A DNA stretch of 64,000 bases from Cryobacterium breve (GCF_027594785.1 NZ_CP075584.1:2976001-3040000), one strand, 5' to 3'; numbered from the stretch's first letter, positions 1 through 8,831 are shown. The notes: generated by a model not told the origin, from the letters alone. Numbers and translations: made by a program.

Positions 1-500
1 GCACCGCCGAGGGCGTGAACATCGGACCGCTGATCAACGCCGGGGCCGTGGAGAAGGCATCCACCCTCGTGCAGGACGCCCTCGAGCGCGGCGCGACGCT
101 TCTCACCGGCGGCGATTCCATCGAAGGCGCCGGCACCTTCTTCGAGCCGACCGTGCTGGCCGGGGTCGCGCCGGGCAGCGATATCCTGCGCGAGGAGATC
201 TTCGGGCCGGTGCTCGCGATCGCGACCTTCGACGAGGAGGATGACGCCGTACGCCTCGCCAACGACACCGAGTTCGGGCTGGTCAGCTACGTCTTCACCC
301 GGGACCTCGCCCGCGGGCAACGCATGGTCGAACGCCTCCAGACCGGCATGATGGGGCTCAACATCGGCGTCATCTCGAACGCGGCCGCGCCGTTCGGTGG
401 GGTCAAGCAGTCCGGCCTCGGCCGCGAGGGTGGTCCGGAAGGCATCCAGGAGTACCTCTCGACCAAGTACACGATGACCCCGGACCCCTTCGCCGACTAG
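1..500 (+). CDS. gabD: NAD(P)-dependent succinate-semialdehyde dehydrogenase, C-terminal part
   Basis: Partial gene; the frame is open from the left edge (codons begin at base 3) to a TAG at 498-500, leaving about 165 residues. The segment is the C-terminal end of an aldehyde dehydrogenase: EEIFGPVL carries the conserved glutamate and phenylalanine of the cofactor region, and GMMGLNIGVISNAAAPFGG followed by KQSGLGREGG and EYLSTKYT is the ending typical of succinate-semialdehyde dehydrogenases (GABA shunt, succinic semialdehyde to succinate). The catalytic cysteine lies upstream of the window. The ALDH family is certain; the substrate is inferred from the C-terminal signature and could be another short semialdehyde. 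Confidence 0.88.
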   Translation, partial: TAEGVNIGPLINAGAVEKASTLVQDALERGATLLTGGDSIEGAGTFFEPTVLAGVAPGSDILREEIFGPVLAIATFDEEDDAVRLANDTEFGLVSYVFTRDLARGQRMVERLQTGMMGLNIGVISNAAAPFGGVKQSGLGREGGPEGIQEYLSTKYTMTPDPFAD

Positions 501-513
501 CCCCCCTCGGTTT

Positions 514-608
514 GGCATAACTCCTGCAGATTCTGTCCGGCCGTCGTGGCACCCGCGTCTTTCCGCGGTAGCCGGGTGGCCCGCACTGGAATGTGCAGGA
601 GTTATGCC
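514..608. repeat. 95-bp inverted-repeat element, singleton arm type
   Basis: Perfect 15-bp arms GGCATAACTCCTGCA (514-528) and its complement (594-608) enclose a 65-nt GC-rich centre. It lies between two same-strand genes and ends 14 bp before the -10 box of the next gene. Length and layout match the CTAACTCAGGA family elsewhere in the window, but the arms are different in sequence. Confidence 0.8.
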
Positions 609-622
609 CACTACCCGGCTCG

Positions 623-628
623 TAGACT
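623..628 (+). promoter_or_regulatory. -10 box of a leaderless promoter (SpoU methylase)
   Basis: TAGACT followed by 6 nt and then ATG at 635. There is no Shine-Dalgarno, so transcription probably starts at or next to the start codon. Confidence 0.65.
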
Positions 629-634
629 GAACGG

Positions 635-1432
635 ATGCCCGTCATCGAGATCACGGACCTCGACGACCCGAGGCTCGTCGACTACGCCCACGTCACCGAC
701 GTCGCCCTCAAGAAGGCGCGCGGCAGCGAGCACGGCGTGTATATCGCCGAGTCGGCGCTCGTGCTCGAGCGAGCGCTCCGGGCCGGCCACCGGCCCCGCT
801 CCGTGCTCGCGCTCGGCAACACGGCCGACGAGGCCAGGGCGCTCGTCGGCGACGACGTTCCGGTGTTCGTCGGGCCCGGCGACCTCCTCGCGGAACTGAC
901 GGGCTACATCCTGCACCGCGGCGTGATCGCGGCGATGAACCGGCCCGCCCTGCCCGACGCCGACACCCTGCTCGCGGGCGCCCGCCGCATCGTCATTCTC
1001 GAGAACGTGTCGGACCCCACCAACGTCGGCGCGATCTTCCGCTCCGCCGGCGCGATCGGGGCGGATGCGATCCTCGTCACCCCGCGCTGCTCCGACCCGT
1101 TCTACCGCCGGGCCATCCGGGTCTCGATGGGCACGGTGCTGCAGGTGCCGTGGACCCGCGTCGGGGACTGGGCGGATACCCGCGCCCTGCTGTCGCGGCA
1201 CGGCTTCCACGTCGCCGCGCTCGCCCTCCGGGCGGATGCCGTCAGCCTGCGCGACTTCGACGGCCGCGATCACGAGAAGCTCGCCCTGCTGCTCGGTGCA
1301 GAGGGCGAGGGCCTCACCGAGGACGCCCTCGCCGCCTCGGACAGCGTCGTGCAGATCCCGATGAAGCACGGCATCGACTCCCTCAACGTCGCCGCGGCCA
1401 GTGCCGTCGCGATGTGGGCGCTCTCCGCCTGA
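635..1432 (+). CDS. TrmH/SpoU-family RNA 2'-O-ribose methyltransferase
   Basis: A 265-residue SPOUT-fold methylase that transfers methyl from S-adenosylmethionine to a 2'-OH in rRNA or tRNA. The N-terminal substrate-binding part (about residues 1-110) contains YIAESALVLERALRAG. The catalytic knot shows motif 1 around residue 122 (NVSDPTNVGAIFRSA, with the conserved Asn and Arg), motif 2 (LLLGAEGEGLT) and motif 3 near the C-terminus (DSLNVAAASAVAMWAL). Length is normal for the family. The start is chosen because a TAGACT -10 box sits 6 nt upstream. Family assignment is firm; the target nucleotide cannot be deduced. The gene stands alone between two inverted-repeat elements. Confidence 0.9.
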   Translation: MPVIEITDLDDPRLVDYAHVTDVALKKARGSEHGVYIAESALVLERALRAGHRPRSVLALGNTADEARALVGDDVPVFVGPGDLLAELTGYILHRGVIAAMNRPALPDADTLLAGARRIVILENVSDPTNVGAIFRSAGAIGADAILVTPRCSDPFYRRAIRVSMGTVLQVPWTRVGDWADTRALLSRHGFHVAALALRADAVSLRDFDGRDHEKLALLLGAEGEGLTEDALAASDSVVQIPMKHGIDSLNVAAASAVAMWALSA

Positions 1433-1466
1433 CCCGCGCCGCGCATCCGCCCCTGGCCCGGCCATC

Positions 1467-1565
1467 GGGGGCTAACTCAGGAAGAATGCCGTCGGTGATC
1501 CCGGCGACCCGCGGACCAGTGCTGTCACCGTCGGGCGTGAGAGCGAACTTCCTGAGTTAGCCCCC
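1467..1565. repeat. CTAACTCAGGA-family inverted-repeat element, copy 1
   Basis: Perfect 18-bp arms: GGGGGCTAACTCAGGAAG at 1467-1484 and its complement at 1548-1565. The 63-nt centre contains GGACCAGTGC. It lies between two same-strand genes and resembles four other copies at 18271, 29970, 31118 and 31305. Confidence 0.9.
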
Positions 1566-1615
1566 AAGGTAGCCACCGACGCCCGCGGTCCCCGGCGGCG
1601 CGGCACCGACAGGCC

Positions 1616-1621
1616 TAGGCT
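1616..1621 (+). promoter_or_regulatory. -10 box of a leaderless promoter (thiolase)
   Basis: TAGGCT followed by 6 nt (GTCGGC) and ATG at 1628, with no ribosome binding site. Confidence 0.6.
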
Positions 1622-1627
1622 GTCGGC

Positions 1628-2816
1628 ATGAGCAACGAGGCCGTGATCATCGATGTCGTGCGCACCCCGTCCGGGCGGGGCAAGCCGAATGGCGCGCTGT
1701 CGGGGGTGCACCCGGCGGACCTGCTCGCCGGGGTGCTCGCCGAGCTGGTCCGCCGGAACGACCTCGACCCCGCGCTCGTCGACGACGTGATCGGCGGCTG
1801 CGTCACGCAGGCGGGCGAGCAGGGCTACAACGTGACCCGAACCGCACTGCTCAGCGCGGGATTCCCGGAGTCGGTGCCGGGCACGACGATCGACCGGCAG
1901 TGCGGGTCCAGCCAGCAGGCGGCGACCTTCGCCGCCCAGGGCGTCATCGCCGGCAGCTACGACATCGTGATCGCGTGCGGCGTCGAGTCGATGAGCCGGG
2001 TGCCGCTGGGCTCCTCGCTGCTTTCGGGGCAGGACCCGTCGGGGCCGCTCCTGCACAAGCGCTACCCGAACGGCCTCGTCGGCCAGGGCGTGTCCGCGGA
2101 GCCTGATCACCCGCCGCTGGGGCCTGACCCGTACGGAGCTCGACGACTACGCGGTCCGCTCGCACTGGTTGGCCGCCGAAGCGCGCGACCGCGGTGATGT
2201 CGCGCGCGGCCTCGTGCCGGTCCGATTGGCGGACGGCACCGTCGTCACCGACGACGAGACCATCCGCCCCGGCACCACGATGGACACCCTGGCCGCCTTG
2301 CCGCCCGCGTTCCGCACGCCGGACCTCGCCGCCCGGTTCCCCGACCTCGAGTGGCACACCACCGCCGGCAACTCCTCCCCGCTCACCGACGGTGCCTCCG
2401 CGGTGCTGATCATGAGCGCCGCGCGCGCCGCCGAGCTCGGCTGCACCCCGCGGGCACGGTTCGACAGCTTTGCGATCGCCGGGAGCGACCCCCTGCTGAT
2501 GCTCACCGGCGTGATCCCGGCGACCCGCCGCATCCTTGCCCGCTCCGGCCTCGACCTCGACGACCTCGACGCCTACGAGGTCAACGAGGCCTTCGCCTGC
2601 GTCCCGCTGGTCTGGGCACGCGAATTCGACGCCGACCCCGCCCGGCTCAACCCGGACGGCGGCGCGATCGCCCTCGGCCACGCTCTCGGCTCGTCCGGAA
2701 CCCGGCTGCTGGGCACCCTGCTCGGCACCCTCGAGCGCACCGGCGGCCGGTTCGGCCTGCAGACCATGTGCGAGGGCGGCGGCATGGCCAATGCGATGAT
2801 CATCGAGAGGCTCTGA
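1628..2816 (+). CDS. Acetyl-CoA acetyltransferase (thiolase), one frameshift
   Basis: A 395-residue thiolase once one extra base is ignored. It interconverts acetyl-CoA plus acyl-CoA with a 3-ketoacyl-CoA in the cytoplasm. The nucleophilic cysteine is in TIDRQCGSSQQAA (about residue 92). The other signatures are NEAFACVPLVW, GGAIALGHALGSSGTR (catalytic His) and TMCEGGGMANA (second Cys). The reading frame changes at 2100-2104, where GAGCCTG stands for the expected GAGCTG; after removal the protein continues smoothly as SAELITRRWGLTRTELDDYA. The short-chain dehydrogenase begins 1 nt after the stop, so the pair probably serves acyl-CoA breakdown. Degradative versus biosynthetic role is not resolved. 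Confidence 0.88.
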
Positions 2817-2817
2817 C

Positions 2818-3636
2818 ATGCGCATCGACGGATGCTCCGCGCTCGTGACCGGGGCCGCCTCCGGCCTCGGCCTGGCCACGGCCACCGCCCTGCACGCGGC
2901 CGGGGCGGCTGTCGTGCTCCTCGACCTGCCCGGGGCGCCGGGTGCCGCGATCGTCGCCGCCCTCGGCGAACGCACGCGTTTCGTCGCCGGCGATGTCACG
3001 AGCGCGGGCGACGTGCACAGCGCCGTCGAGGCGGCGGTGTCGATGGCGCCGCTGCGAATCGTCGTGACCTGCGCGGGAATCGCCCCGGCGGAACGGACCG
3101 TCGGGCGGGACGGCCCGCTCCCGCTCGACGAGTTCGAGCGGGTCCTCCGCGTGAACCTCACCGGCACCTTCAATGTGATCCGGCTCGCGGCGGCCGCGAT
3201 GCTCGCCGCCGAGCCGATCGACGCGCTGGGCATCGGCCTCGGCTCCAGTTCCGGTAGTGGTGCCGGGGGAGGCGGGACCGCCGAACGGGGCGTGATCGTG
3301 ACGACGGCATCCGTCGCCGCCTTCGACGGGCAGGTCGGGCAGGCGGCCTATGCGGCCTCGAAGGGCGGGGTCGCGGCGATGACCCTGCCGCTCGCCCGGG
3401 AGTTCGCGCGCTCGCTGATCCGGGTCGTGTCGATCGCGCCCGGCGTCTTCGACACCGCGATGCTGCAGGGCATGCCTGCTGCAGTGCGCGAGTCGCTCGC
3501 CGCGCAGGTTCCGCACCCGGCGCGGCTCGGGGACCCCAGCGAGTTCGCCGCGCTCGTGCGTCACATCGTGGAGAACCCGATGCTCAACGGGGAGACAATC
3601 CGGCTCGACGGCGGAATCCGGATGCCGCCCCGATGA
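2818..3636 (+). CDS. Short-chain dehydrogenase/reductase, 3-hydroxyacyl-CoA dehydrogenase type-2-like
   Basis: A 272-residue classical SDR. TGAASGLG (residues 11-18) is the NAD-binding glycine motif, NLTG is conserved around residue 117, and the catalytic set is Ser in TTASVAAFDG (about 164) with YAASK (Tyr about 178, Lys about 182). The sequence pattern resembles type-2 3-hydroxyacyl-CoA dehydrogenases (HSD10 group), which fits the thiolase ending 1 nt upstream: the two would do the last two steps of beta-oxidation. A small Gly/Ser-rich insert (GSSSGSGAGGGG) before the catalytic serine is unusual. The substrate is inferred from context only. Confidence 0.85.
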   Translation: MRIDGCSALVTGAASGLGLATATALHAAGAAVVLLDLPGAPGAAIVAALGERTRFVAGDVTSAGDVHSAVEAAVSMAPLRIVVTCAGIAPAERTVGRDGPLPLDEFERVLRVNLTGTFNVIRLAAAAMLAAEPIDALGIGLGSSSGSGAGGGGTAERGVIVTTASVAAFDGQVGQAAYAASKGGVAAMTLPLAREFARSLIRVVSIAPGVFDTAMLQGMPAAVRESLAAQVPHPARLGDPSEFAALVRHIVENPMLNGETIRLDGGIRMPPR

Positions 3637-3649
3637 GCCGCACGGTCGG

Positions 3650-5489
3650 CTACTCGGTGTGGTTGACCTTCCGCCGCGGGGAGTCTGCGGCCCAGCGCTC
3701 GGCGGAATCCGTCGCGAGCGCGGCGATCTCGTCCTGGCGGTGCACGATCACCTCTGCGGCCGCGATCCTCTCCGTCAGGGGCGTCCGGGCGACGCCCGAG
3801 AGCAGCGCGGTGAGCTGTGCTTCGTACTCGAGCCGGTGGTTTTCGGTGCCGTCGGTCAGCGCACTGAGCAGGGCGGCATACTCGGTGCGCGCCTCGCGGG
3901 CGGTTGCCTGCTCGGTCTGGGCATTCAACTCGAAGAACTTGGTGCGCGCCCGGTTCTCGGAAATGAGGGCGGCGCGATAGTTGGGTCCGGTGCTCTTCTG
4001 GCCGGTCTTCACCCGCAGGCTCGGTAGCCCGGGCCAGGATCTCCCCGGCCCGGTCGCGCTCGGCGCGCAGCATCTGCGAGCCCGTGACCGTGCCGACGTA
4101 GTTCGCCACGACCGGTCCGCCGGGCGCGGGCGCCAGCGGCGGGCGTGTCGACCTGGTCAGGGGAGCCTGGGGTGCGCGCTGTGCTGCGACACGTGCGGCG
4201 GACTCGGCCGCGGACCGCACCGTCGCCGGTGGTTCCGGCTCCGGCGGCGCGGGCAGTCGCGACGGGCCGGCCAAGGGCACGTGTAGCGGCACCTGAATCG
4301 CCTGGGCGGATGCGGATGCGTATGCTGCGGCTTGTGCCGTCGCGGTTGCTGCCTGCTCGGCGGCGGCTTCTGCGGCGGCCTGGGCAGCAACGGCTTGCGA
4401 CCGTAGGGCCTGCTCCGCGGCCGACCGCTCCGCGGCGGCTTGCGCGGCGGCATCCGCGGCGGCTTGTCTGGCGGCTGCCTGAGCGCCGGCTGCCTGCTCG
4501 GCTGCGGCCTGCTTCGCGGCTTGGGTGGCAGCTGCTTGCGCGGCCGTGGCCCGCTCGGACGCGACCTGTGCGGCAGCGTGCGCGGCTGCGGCTCGTGCTG
4601 AGGCTGCGTGCGTCCGTGCGGACTGCTCCGCAGCAGTGTGCGTGGCGGCAGCCTGCGCCGCCTGGGCCTGCTCGGCCGCTCGGTGTGCTGCTGCTTGTGC
4701 CGCCGCGGTTTGCTCGGCGGCGACCTGTGCCGTCTCAACCTGCGCCGCGTCCGCCTGCACGGCGGCGGCCTGCGCCGCTACCGCTTGAGCGACCGCGGTC
4801 TCTGCGGCGGCAAGGGCCAGAGCCAGAGCCGCAGCGGATGCGTCGGGTCGCGCCAGCGGTGCTGCCACCGGTGGCGCGGCAAACTGCGGTGCGGCAAACT
4901 GCGGCGCGGCAAAGGACAGCGCGCCGGCGAGCGGTGCGGCAACAGACAGCTCGCCACCGAGCGGCGCGGTGGCCGGCGACGTGGCCTGGACTGCGGCCGG
5001 CAGAAGGGCAAGCGGCCCAGCAACGGGTGCGGTCACAGGAGCGGAAGCCGCACCCGTGCCCGCGTACCCGGTGTCCCGGGGTTGGACGGCCCGTGCCACG
5101 AAGTCGGGGACCACCACGGTGCTGCCGTCGCCCCGCTTGAGCACCCAGTTCACGTTGTCCCGGCCGCTCACCGTGGGCACCGAGATCTGGCCGACGTCGA
5201 CGAACGCCTGTTGCGCGTAGTACTCAGCGTTGGAGAGCACGCCCTTCCCGGGCGACACCCGGGCGTTCATGTGCCGGCTGAACCGGCTCCGTTCGGCGAT
5301 GCTCAGGAGCGCCGGGTTGAAGGTGATCGCCGCGCTGCGCCCGAGCCGGACGACGGGTGAGGATCCGGTCGCGGGCTGGCTCACTCGTGCGGGCGGCAGA
5401 GTCTTCGCGGCCGTGCGTACGGCGGACCGCTGGCTACGCCGCAGCAGGGCCTCACGTTCGACGTCGCGGAAGTCGCCTGCGGCGCTCAC
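3650..5489 (-). CDS. Hypothetical protein with long Ala/Gln-rich helical region, one frameshift
   Basis: Not recognised. Reading GAGCCTG at 4017-4021 as GAGCTG joins two frames into one 612-residue protein. GTG at 5489 is chosen because GGGAG lies 7 nt upstream. There is no signal peptide and no membrane segment. Three zones are visible: an N-terminal globular part (about 40-150) with SNAEYYAQQAFVDVGQ and NWVLKRGDGSTVVVPD; a long low-complexity stretch (about 220-396) of repeated AAQAA-like units that should form a continuous helix or coiled coil; and a charged C-terminal helical part (about 480-612, e.g. NRARTKFFELNAQTEQATA). It is convergent with the SDR gene, 13 bp away. It may be a structural or scaffold protein, but no function is claimed. 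Confidence 0.7.
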
Positions 5490-5858
5490 GCGAGATCTCC
5501 CGCTCGTTCGGCGGCGTGGTTCAGGGGCCGGTCTAAGGCATCGGGTACAGGTGTATCGGGTGTCGGGTGGGTCACGGCGGGTCCGCGTTTCTCGCTTCGA
5601 CGTCACCTCTTCGTCGGGGTGCTCAGCCGACCGAGGTTTCGGGACCGTGAAGTCGGCAGTCGAACGGAGGGGACCGGTCCGCAGGCAGCGCCAGGAGGGG
5701 TCCGACACCGTCTGGAAAATCGAATCAGCCGCTGGGGCGAACGACAGACCTTCCGACGAATGGTTACGTAGTAATAGATGGGTGTGGTCGGCCGTGCGAC
5801 TGCCCCCAGAACAGGGGGAAATCACGCGCCCACCGATACCCTAGCTGCGCCGACGGCC
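5490..5858. other. Intergenic region, 369 bp
   Basis: This gap lies between the start of the Ala-rich protein gene and the end of the agmatine deiminase gene, both on the minus strand. The minus frame stays open back to about 5825, but its residues look like non-coding composition (Arg/Pro/Ser scatter) and the GTG with a ribosome site at 5489 is preferred. No RNA gene or repeat was recognised; it presumably holds the promoter of the downstream gene. Confidence 0.5.
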
Positions 5859-6959
5859 TCACCGCCAGACATTGCGGCGGGTTAAAGCCGTCGCGGGCTG
5901 CTGCTGGGTGATGCAGTGGATGCCTCCGCCGCGGGCGAAGAGCGGCCGCGCGTCGACGGTCACGACTTTTCGTCCCGGGTAGGCGTCCTCGAGGATCGAC
6001 CGTGCCGCGGCATCCGCCTGGGCTTCGCCGAAGCCGCACGCGATGACTCCGCCGTTGACCACGAGGTGGTTCACATAGCTGTAGTCGACGAAGCCTTCGG
6101 CGTCCGAGAGCCGGGCGGGCGCGGGCAGGTCGATGATCGTCCACGGCCGGCCGGCGGCATCCGTCGACGCGGCGAGCACCGCGCGCAATTCCCGGGTCAC
6201 GGTGTAGTCGGGATGCGCCGGGTCATTCTGGGCGTGCACGAGGAGCGTTCCCGGCGCGGGGATCGCGGCAACGATGTCGACGTGCCCGCGGGTGCCGAAG
6301 CGGGCCTGGTCGCGGGTGAGGCCACGCGGCAGCCAGATGGCGTGCGTCGCCCCGATCGTGCGGGCGAGTTCGGCCTCGACCCTGGCCCGGGTGGCGTGCG
6401 GGTTCCGGCCCGGGTCGAGCTGCACGGTCTCGGTGACGATGACGGTGCCCGTCCCGTCGACCTGGATGCCGCCGCCCTCGTTGACGAGCAGGGAGGACAC
6501 CGGGATCGCCCCGGCCGCGCGGGTCACGAGGGCGGCGATGCCGGCGTCCCGGTCCCAGCTCGCCCAGTCCTGGCCGCCCCAGCCGTTGAAGATCCAGTCG
6601 ACCGCGCCGAGCCGCCCGGCCGGATCGAGCACGAAGGTCGGCCCGATGTCGCGCATCCAGGCGTCGTCGAGCGGGGCCTCGAGCACGTCGACGTCGGCGG
6701 AGAGGTGCCGCGCGGCGGTCGCCCGCGCGTCGCGTGCGCCGGTCCCGTCAGTCCCTCCGGTCCCCCCGTCGGCGCTCCCGCCGGGGTCGACGACCATGGT
6801 CACCGGCTCGAACTCGAGCACAGCGTGCGCGACGGCAGCCCAGGTGCTGCGCGCCTCCTCCGCCTCGGCCGCCGTGTCGCCGAGCGTGTAGCCGTCGGAG
6901 GGGAACGCCATCCAGACCCGCTCCTGTGGCGCGGTCTCCGCGGGCATCCGCCAGGTCAT
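5859..6959 (-). CDS. aguA: Agmatine deiminase (agmatine iminohydrolase)
   Basis: A 366-residue guanidino-modifying enzyme that hydrolyses agmatine to N-carbamoylputrescine and ammonia. The start MTWRMPAETAPQERVWMAF is typical of the family. WMRDIGPTFV, LVNEGGGIQVDGTGT and the C-terminal GGGIHCITQQQPA with the catalytic cysteine are all present, and the length is standard. Its ATG overlaps the TGA of the upstream nitrilase-type gene (ATGA), indicating translational coupling and a shared operon. The upstream partner performs the next step, giving putrescine. An Ala/Gly-rich insert (about residues 60-75) is specific to this copy. Confidence 0.92.
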   Translation of the reverse strand: MTWRMPAETAPQERVWMAFPSDGYTLGDTAAEAEEARSTWAAVAHAVLEFEPVTMVVDPGGSADGGTGGTDGTGARDARATAARHLSADVDVLEAPLDDAWMRDIGPTFVLDPAGRLGAVDWIFNGWGGQDWASWDRDAGIAALVTRAAGAIPVSSLLVNEGGGIQVDGTGTVIVTETVQLDPGRNPHATRARVEAELARTIGATHAIWLPRGLTRDQARFGTRGHVDIVAAIPAPGTLLVHAQNDPAHPDYTVTRELRAVLAASTDAAGRPWTIIDLPAPARLSDAEGFVDYSYVNHLVVNGGVIACGFGEAQADAAARSILEDAYPGRKVVTVDARPLFARGGGIHCITQQQPATALTRRNVWR

Positions 6960-8002
6960 GCGCGAGTCGCCGCGCTCACGCTCGAGTCGGCGTCCCCACC
7001 GAACGGATGTCCCGGCTCGACCGGGGCGGTCAGGCGTCCGTAGCTGTCGGGCCGGCGCGTGCCCAGGAACGGGAACAGGGTCAGCCACTCGGCCCGCTGG
7101 GCGAGATCGAGGTCGGCCACGAGCACGGCCGAGTCGTCCCGGGGGCCTGGACCAGCATCCGTCCATAGGGATCGGAGATGAACGAGGAGCCGTAGAAGGT
7201 CAGGTCGCCCTCGTCGCCCCAGCGGTTGGGGACGACCATGAACAGGCCGCTCGTGATGCCGTTGCCGACGATGACGTGCTGCCAGATCGGCTGGGTGTCG
7301 AAGGTGGGGAAGCCCGGTTCGGAGCCGATCGCGGTCGGGTAGGCGAGGAACTGTGCCCCCGCGAGGCCGTAGAGGCGCGAGACCTCGGGGAACCACTCGT
7401 CCCAGCACGTCGGCAAGCCGATGCGGGCGCCGCCCAGCTCGGCGGGGGCATAGACGGGGTAGGCGTCCTCCGGCGGGCCCGGGCGGAAGTAGGTGTCCTC
7501 GTAGTAGCCCTCGGTCACCGGGATGTGCAGCTTGCGGGTGCGGCCGAGCAGGCTCGCCGGAGGGGGAGACGATGATCGCGGTGTTGTAACCGCGCGGGTC
7601 GCCGGGCTGGTCAGCCGCATCGGGCCGTTCGAACAGCGAGGCGTGCACGACGACGCCGTGCGCGCGGGCCTGTTCGGCGGCGAAGGCGAACGTCGGCCCG
7701 GTCAGCAGGTCCTCGGCGTCGAGCTTGGGCACGCCGGTCGCGCGCCGGTTTCCCGGGTATTTGCGGAGGGTCAACTCCGGGAGGAAGACGATCCGGGCAC
7801 CGGCCCCGGCAGCCAGGCGGATGCCCTCCGCGAGTTCGGCGCGGAGGACATCCTCGTCCGCGTGCCAGCGGTGCTGCACGAGGGCGACCCGGAGCGGGCC
7901 GGCGGGGGCCTCCGCGGTGTGGGCAGGCGAAGTGCCGGCGGCGGGTGTGGTGCCGGCGACCCGGGTCAGCGGCGGGGCGGAGGGGGCGATGATGAGCTGC
8001 AA
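6956..8002 (-). CDS. aguB: N-carbamoylputrescine amidase (nitrilase superfamily), two frameshifts
   Basis: A carbon-nitrogen hydrolase of about 348 residues predicted to convert N-carbamoylputrescine to putrescine, CO2 and ammonia. The triad is visible: Glu in RIVFLPELTL, Lys in GRTRKLHIP and Cys in GLPTCWDEWFPE. Two shifts interrupt the frame: GAGCCTG for GAGCTG at 7550-7554 and one C missing from a C-run near 7142. A TTG start at 8002 preceded by AGGAG is preferred over the ATG at 8062, which falls inside the likely operator. The operon with the agmatine deiminase supports the substrate; beta-ureidopropionase activity is the alternative. The first 40 residues are a low-complexity extension. 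Confidence 0.83.
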   Translation of the reverse strand: MQLIIAPSAPPLTRVAGTTPAAGTSPAHTAEAPAGPLRVALVQHRWHADEDVLRAELAEGIRLAAGAGARIVFLPELTLRKYPGNRRATGVPKLDAEDLLTGPTFAFAAEQARAHGVVVHASLFERPDAADQPGDPRGYNTAIIVSPSGEPARPHPQAAHPGDRGLLRGHLLPPGPAGGRLPRLCPRRAGRRPHRLADVLGRVVPRGLAPLRPRGGTVPRLPDRDRLRTGLPHLRHPADLAARHRRQRHHERPVHGRPQPLGRRGRPDLLRLLVHLRSLWTDAGPGPRDDSAVLVADLDLAQRAEWLTLFPFLGTRRPDSYGRLTAPVEPGHPFGGDADSSVSAATRA

Positions 8003-8054
8003 GGCGTCTCCTGGGGTGCCGGGAACGGCGGTCGAAGGAAGGATAGTGAGCCAG

Positions 8055-8070
8055 TTGATCACTTGATCAA
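8055..8070. promoter_or_regulatory. Candidate TetR operator of the agmatine operon
   Basis: TTGATCACTTGATCAA has perfect 7-bp arms around a 2-bp centre. It sits between the divergent amidase gene and the TetR gene, close to the TACACT -10 box, the expected place for an autoregulated repressor site. Confidence 0.65.
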
Positions 8071-8091
8071 TAAGCCCGAGGCAAAACTATA

Positions 8092-8097
8092 TACACT
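8092..8097 (+). promoter_or_regulatory. -10 box of a near-leaderless promoter (TetR gene)
   Basis: TACACT followed by 8 nt and ATG at 8106, with no clear ribosome binding site. Confidence 0.5.
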
Positions 8098-8105
8098 GAG
8101 GTGCG

Positions 8106-8741
8106 ATGTCAACCCTTCCGAGCCGCGCCAAGCGTAAGTCGGGCCCTGAGCGCGCCGCCGAGATCGCGCGCACGGCCCGCGAGATCGCCCGCTACGACGG
8201 TCTCGACGCCATCACCCTGCGCGCGATCGCGGCCCGCATCGGCGTCACGCCCGCCCTGGTCAGCCACTACGAACCGAGCACCGAGGGACTCGTCGCGACG
8301 ACCTTCGGCGCGATCGCCGGTGCCGAGCTCGCCGAGATCACCCGGGAGCTGTCCGCGCTCCCGAGTTCCGTCGAGGCGCTCCGCGCTCTGATCGACACGC
8401 TCCTGGGCCCCGACCGCAGCACGGTCACCACCGTGTGGCTCGATGCCTGGAGCGTCGGGCGCCGCAATCTCGCCCTGGCCCGTGAGGTCGGTGTGCAAAT
8501 GGATGCCTGGCAGGCGTTCCTGGTGGCCCTCCTGAACCGGGGCTGCGCGCGCGGCGAGTTCGCCGTGGCCGACAGCGGCGCGCTGGCCTGGCAGCTGCTC
8601 GCGATCATCGACGGCATCAACGCCCACGCCGTCGTGCGCTACGGCGATGCCCGTGGCCAGCGCGACCTCGTGCGCTCGGTCGCCGAGCACGAACTCGGCC
8701 TCCCGGCCGGCGCGCTCGCCCCCGCGCCCGCGCCTGCCTGA
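8106..8741 (+). CDS. TetR-family transcriptional regulator
   Basis: A 211-residue regulator. The N-terminal helix-turn-helix spans about residues 15-62 (ARTAREIARYDGLDAITLRA followed by IAARIGVTPALVSHYE). The C-terminal all-helical part includes VTTVWLDAWSVGRRN, which resembles ligand-binding domains of BetI/PuuR-type TetR proteins that sense amines. It is divergent from the agmatine amidase/deiminase operon across about 100 bp containing a 16-bp dyad, so it most likely represses that operon and itself, with agmatine or a polyamine as inducer. That ligand is inferred. The tail is Ala/Pro-rich. Confidence 0.85.
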   Translation: MSTLPSRAKRKSGPERAAEIARTAREIARYDGLDAITLRAIAARIGVTPALVSHYEPSTEGLVATTFGAIAGAELAEITRELSALPSSVEALRALIDTLLGPDRSTVTTVWLDAWSVGRRNLALAREVGVQMDAWQAFLVALLNRGCARGEFAVADSGALAWQLLAIIDGINAHAVVRYGDARGQRDLVRSVAEHELGLPAGALAPAPAPA

Positions 8742-8819
8742 GCGTCGCCCCCGCCGGAACCCGCCCGGAGCATCCGCTTCGATGACGTGCCGACCTCTGG
8801 CGCTTACGGTGTGCAAAAG

Positions 8820-8831
8820 TCATGCGCATGA
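8820..8831. promoter_or_regulatory. Perfect 12-bp palindrome upstream of the fusion gene
   Basis: TCATGCGCATGA is self-complementary. It lies in the 273-bp gap 8742-9014, which is locally AT-richer than its surroundings and also holds a TTGACT hexamer near 8865. It may be an operator for the downstream gene; the protein that binds it is unknown. Confidence 0.4.

Noticed and set aside
4300..4830. Tandem repeat array in the hypothetical gene as mobile DNA
   Set aside because: The repetition is at codon level (Ala/Gln heptad-like) and the frame is maintained.
5490..5825. N-terminal extension or separate gene upstream of the Ala-rich protein
   Set aside because: The open frame has non-coding-like composition, and a GTG with a ribosome site lies at 5489.
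8003..8062. Upstream ATG start (8062) for the amidase
   Set aside because: It overlaps the likely operator and adds an unconserved leader; TTG 8002 has a good AGGAG site.
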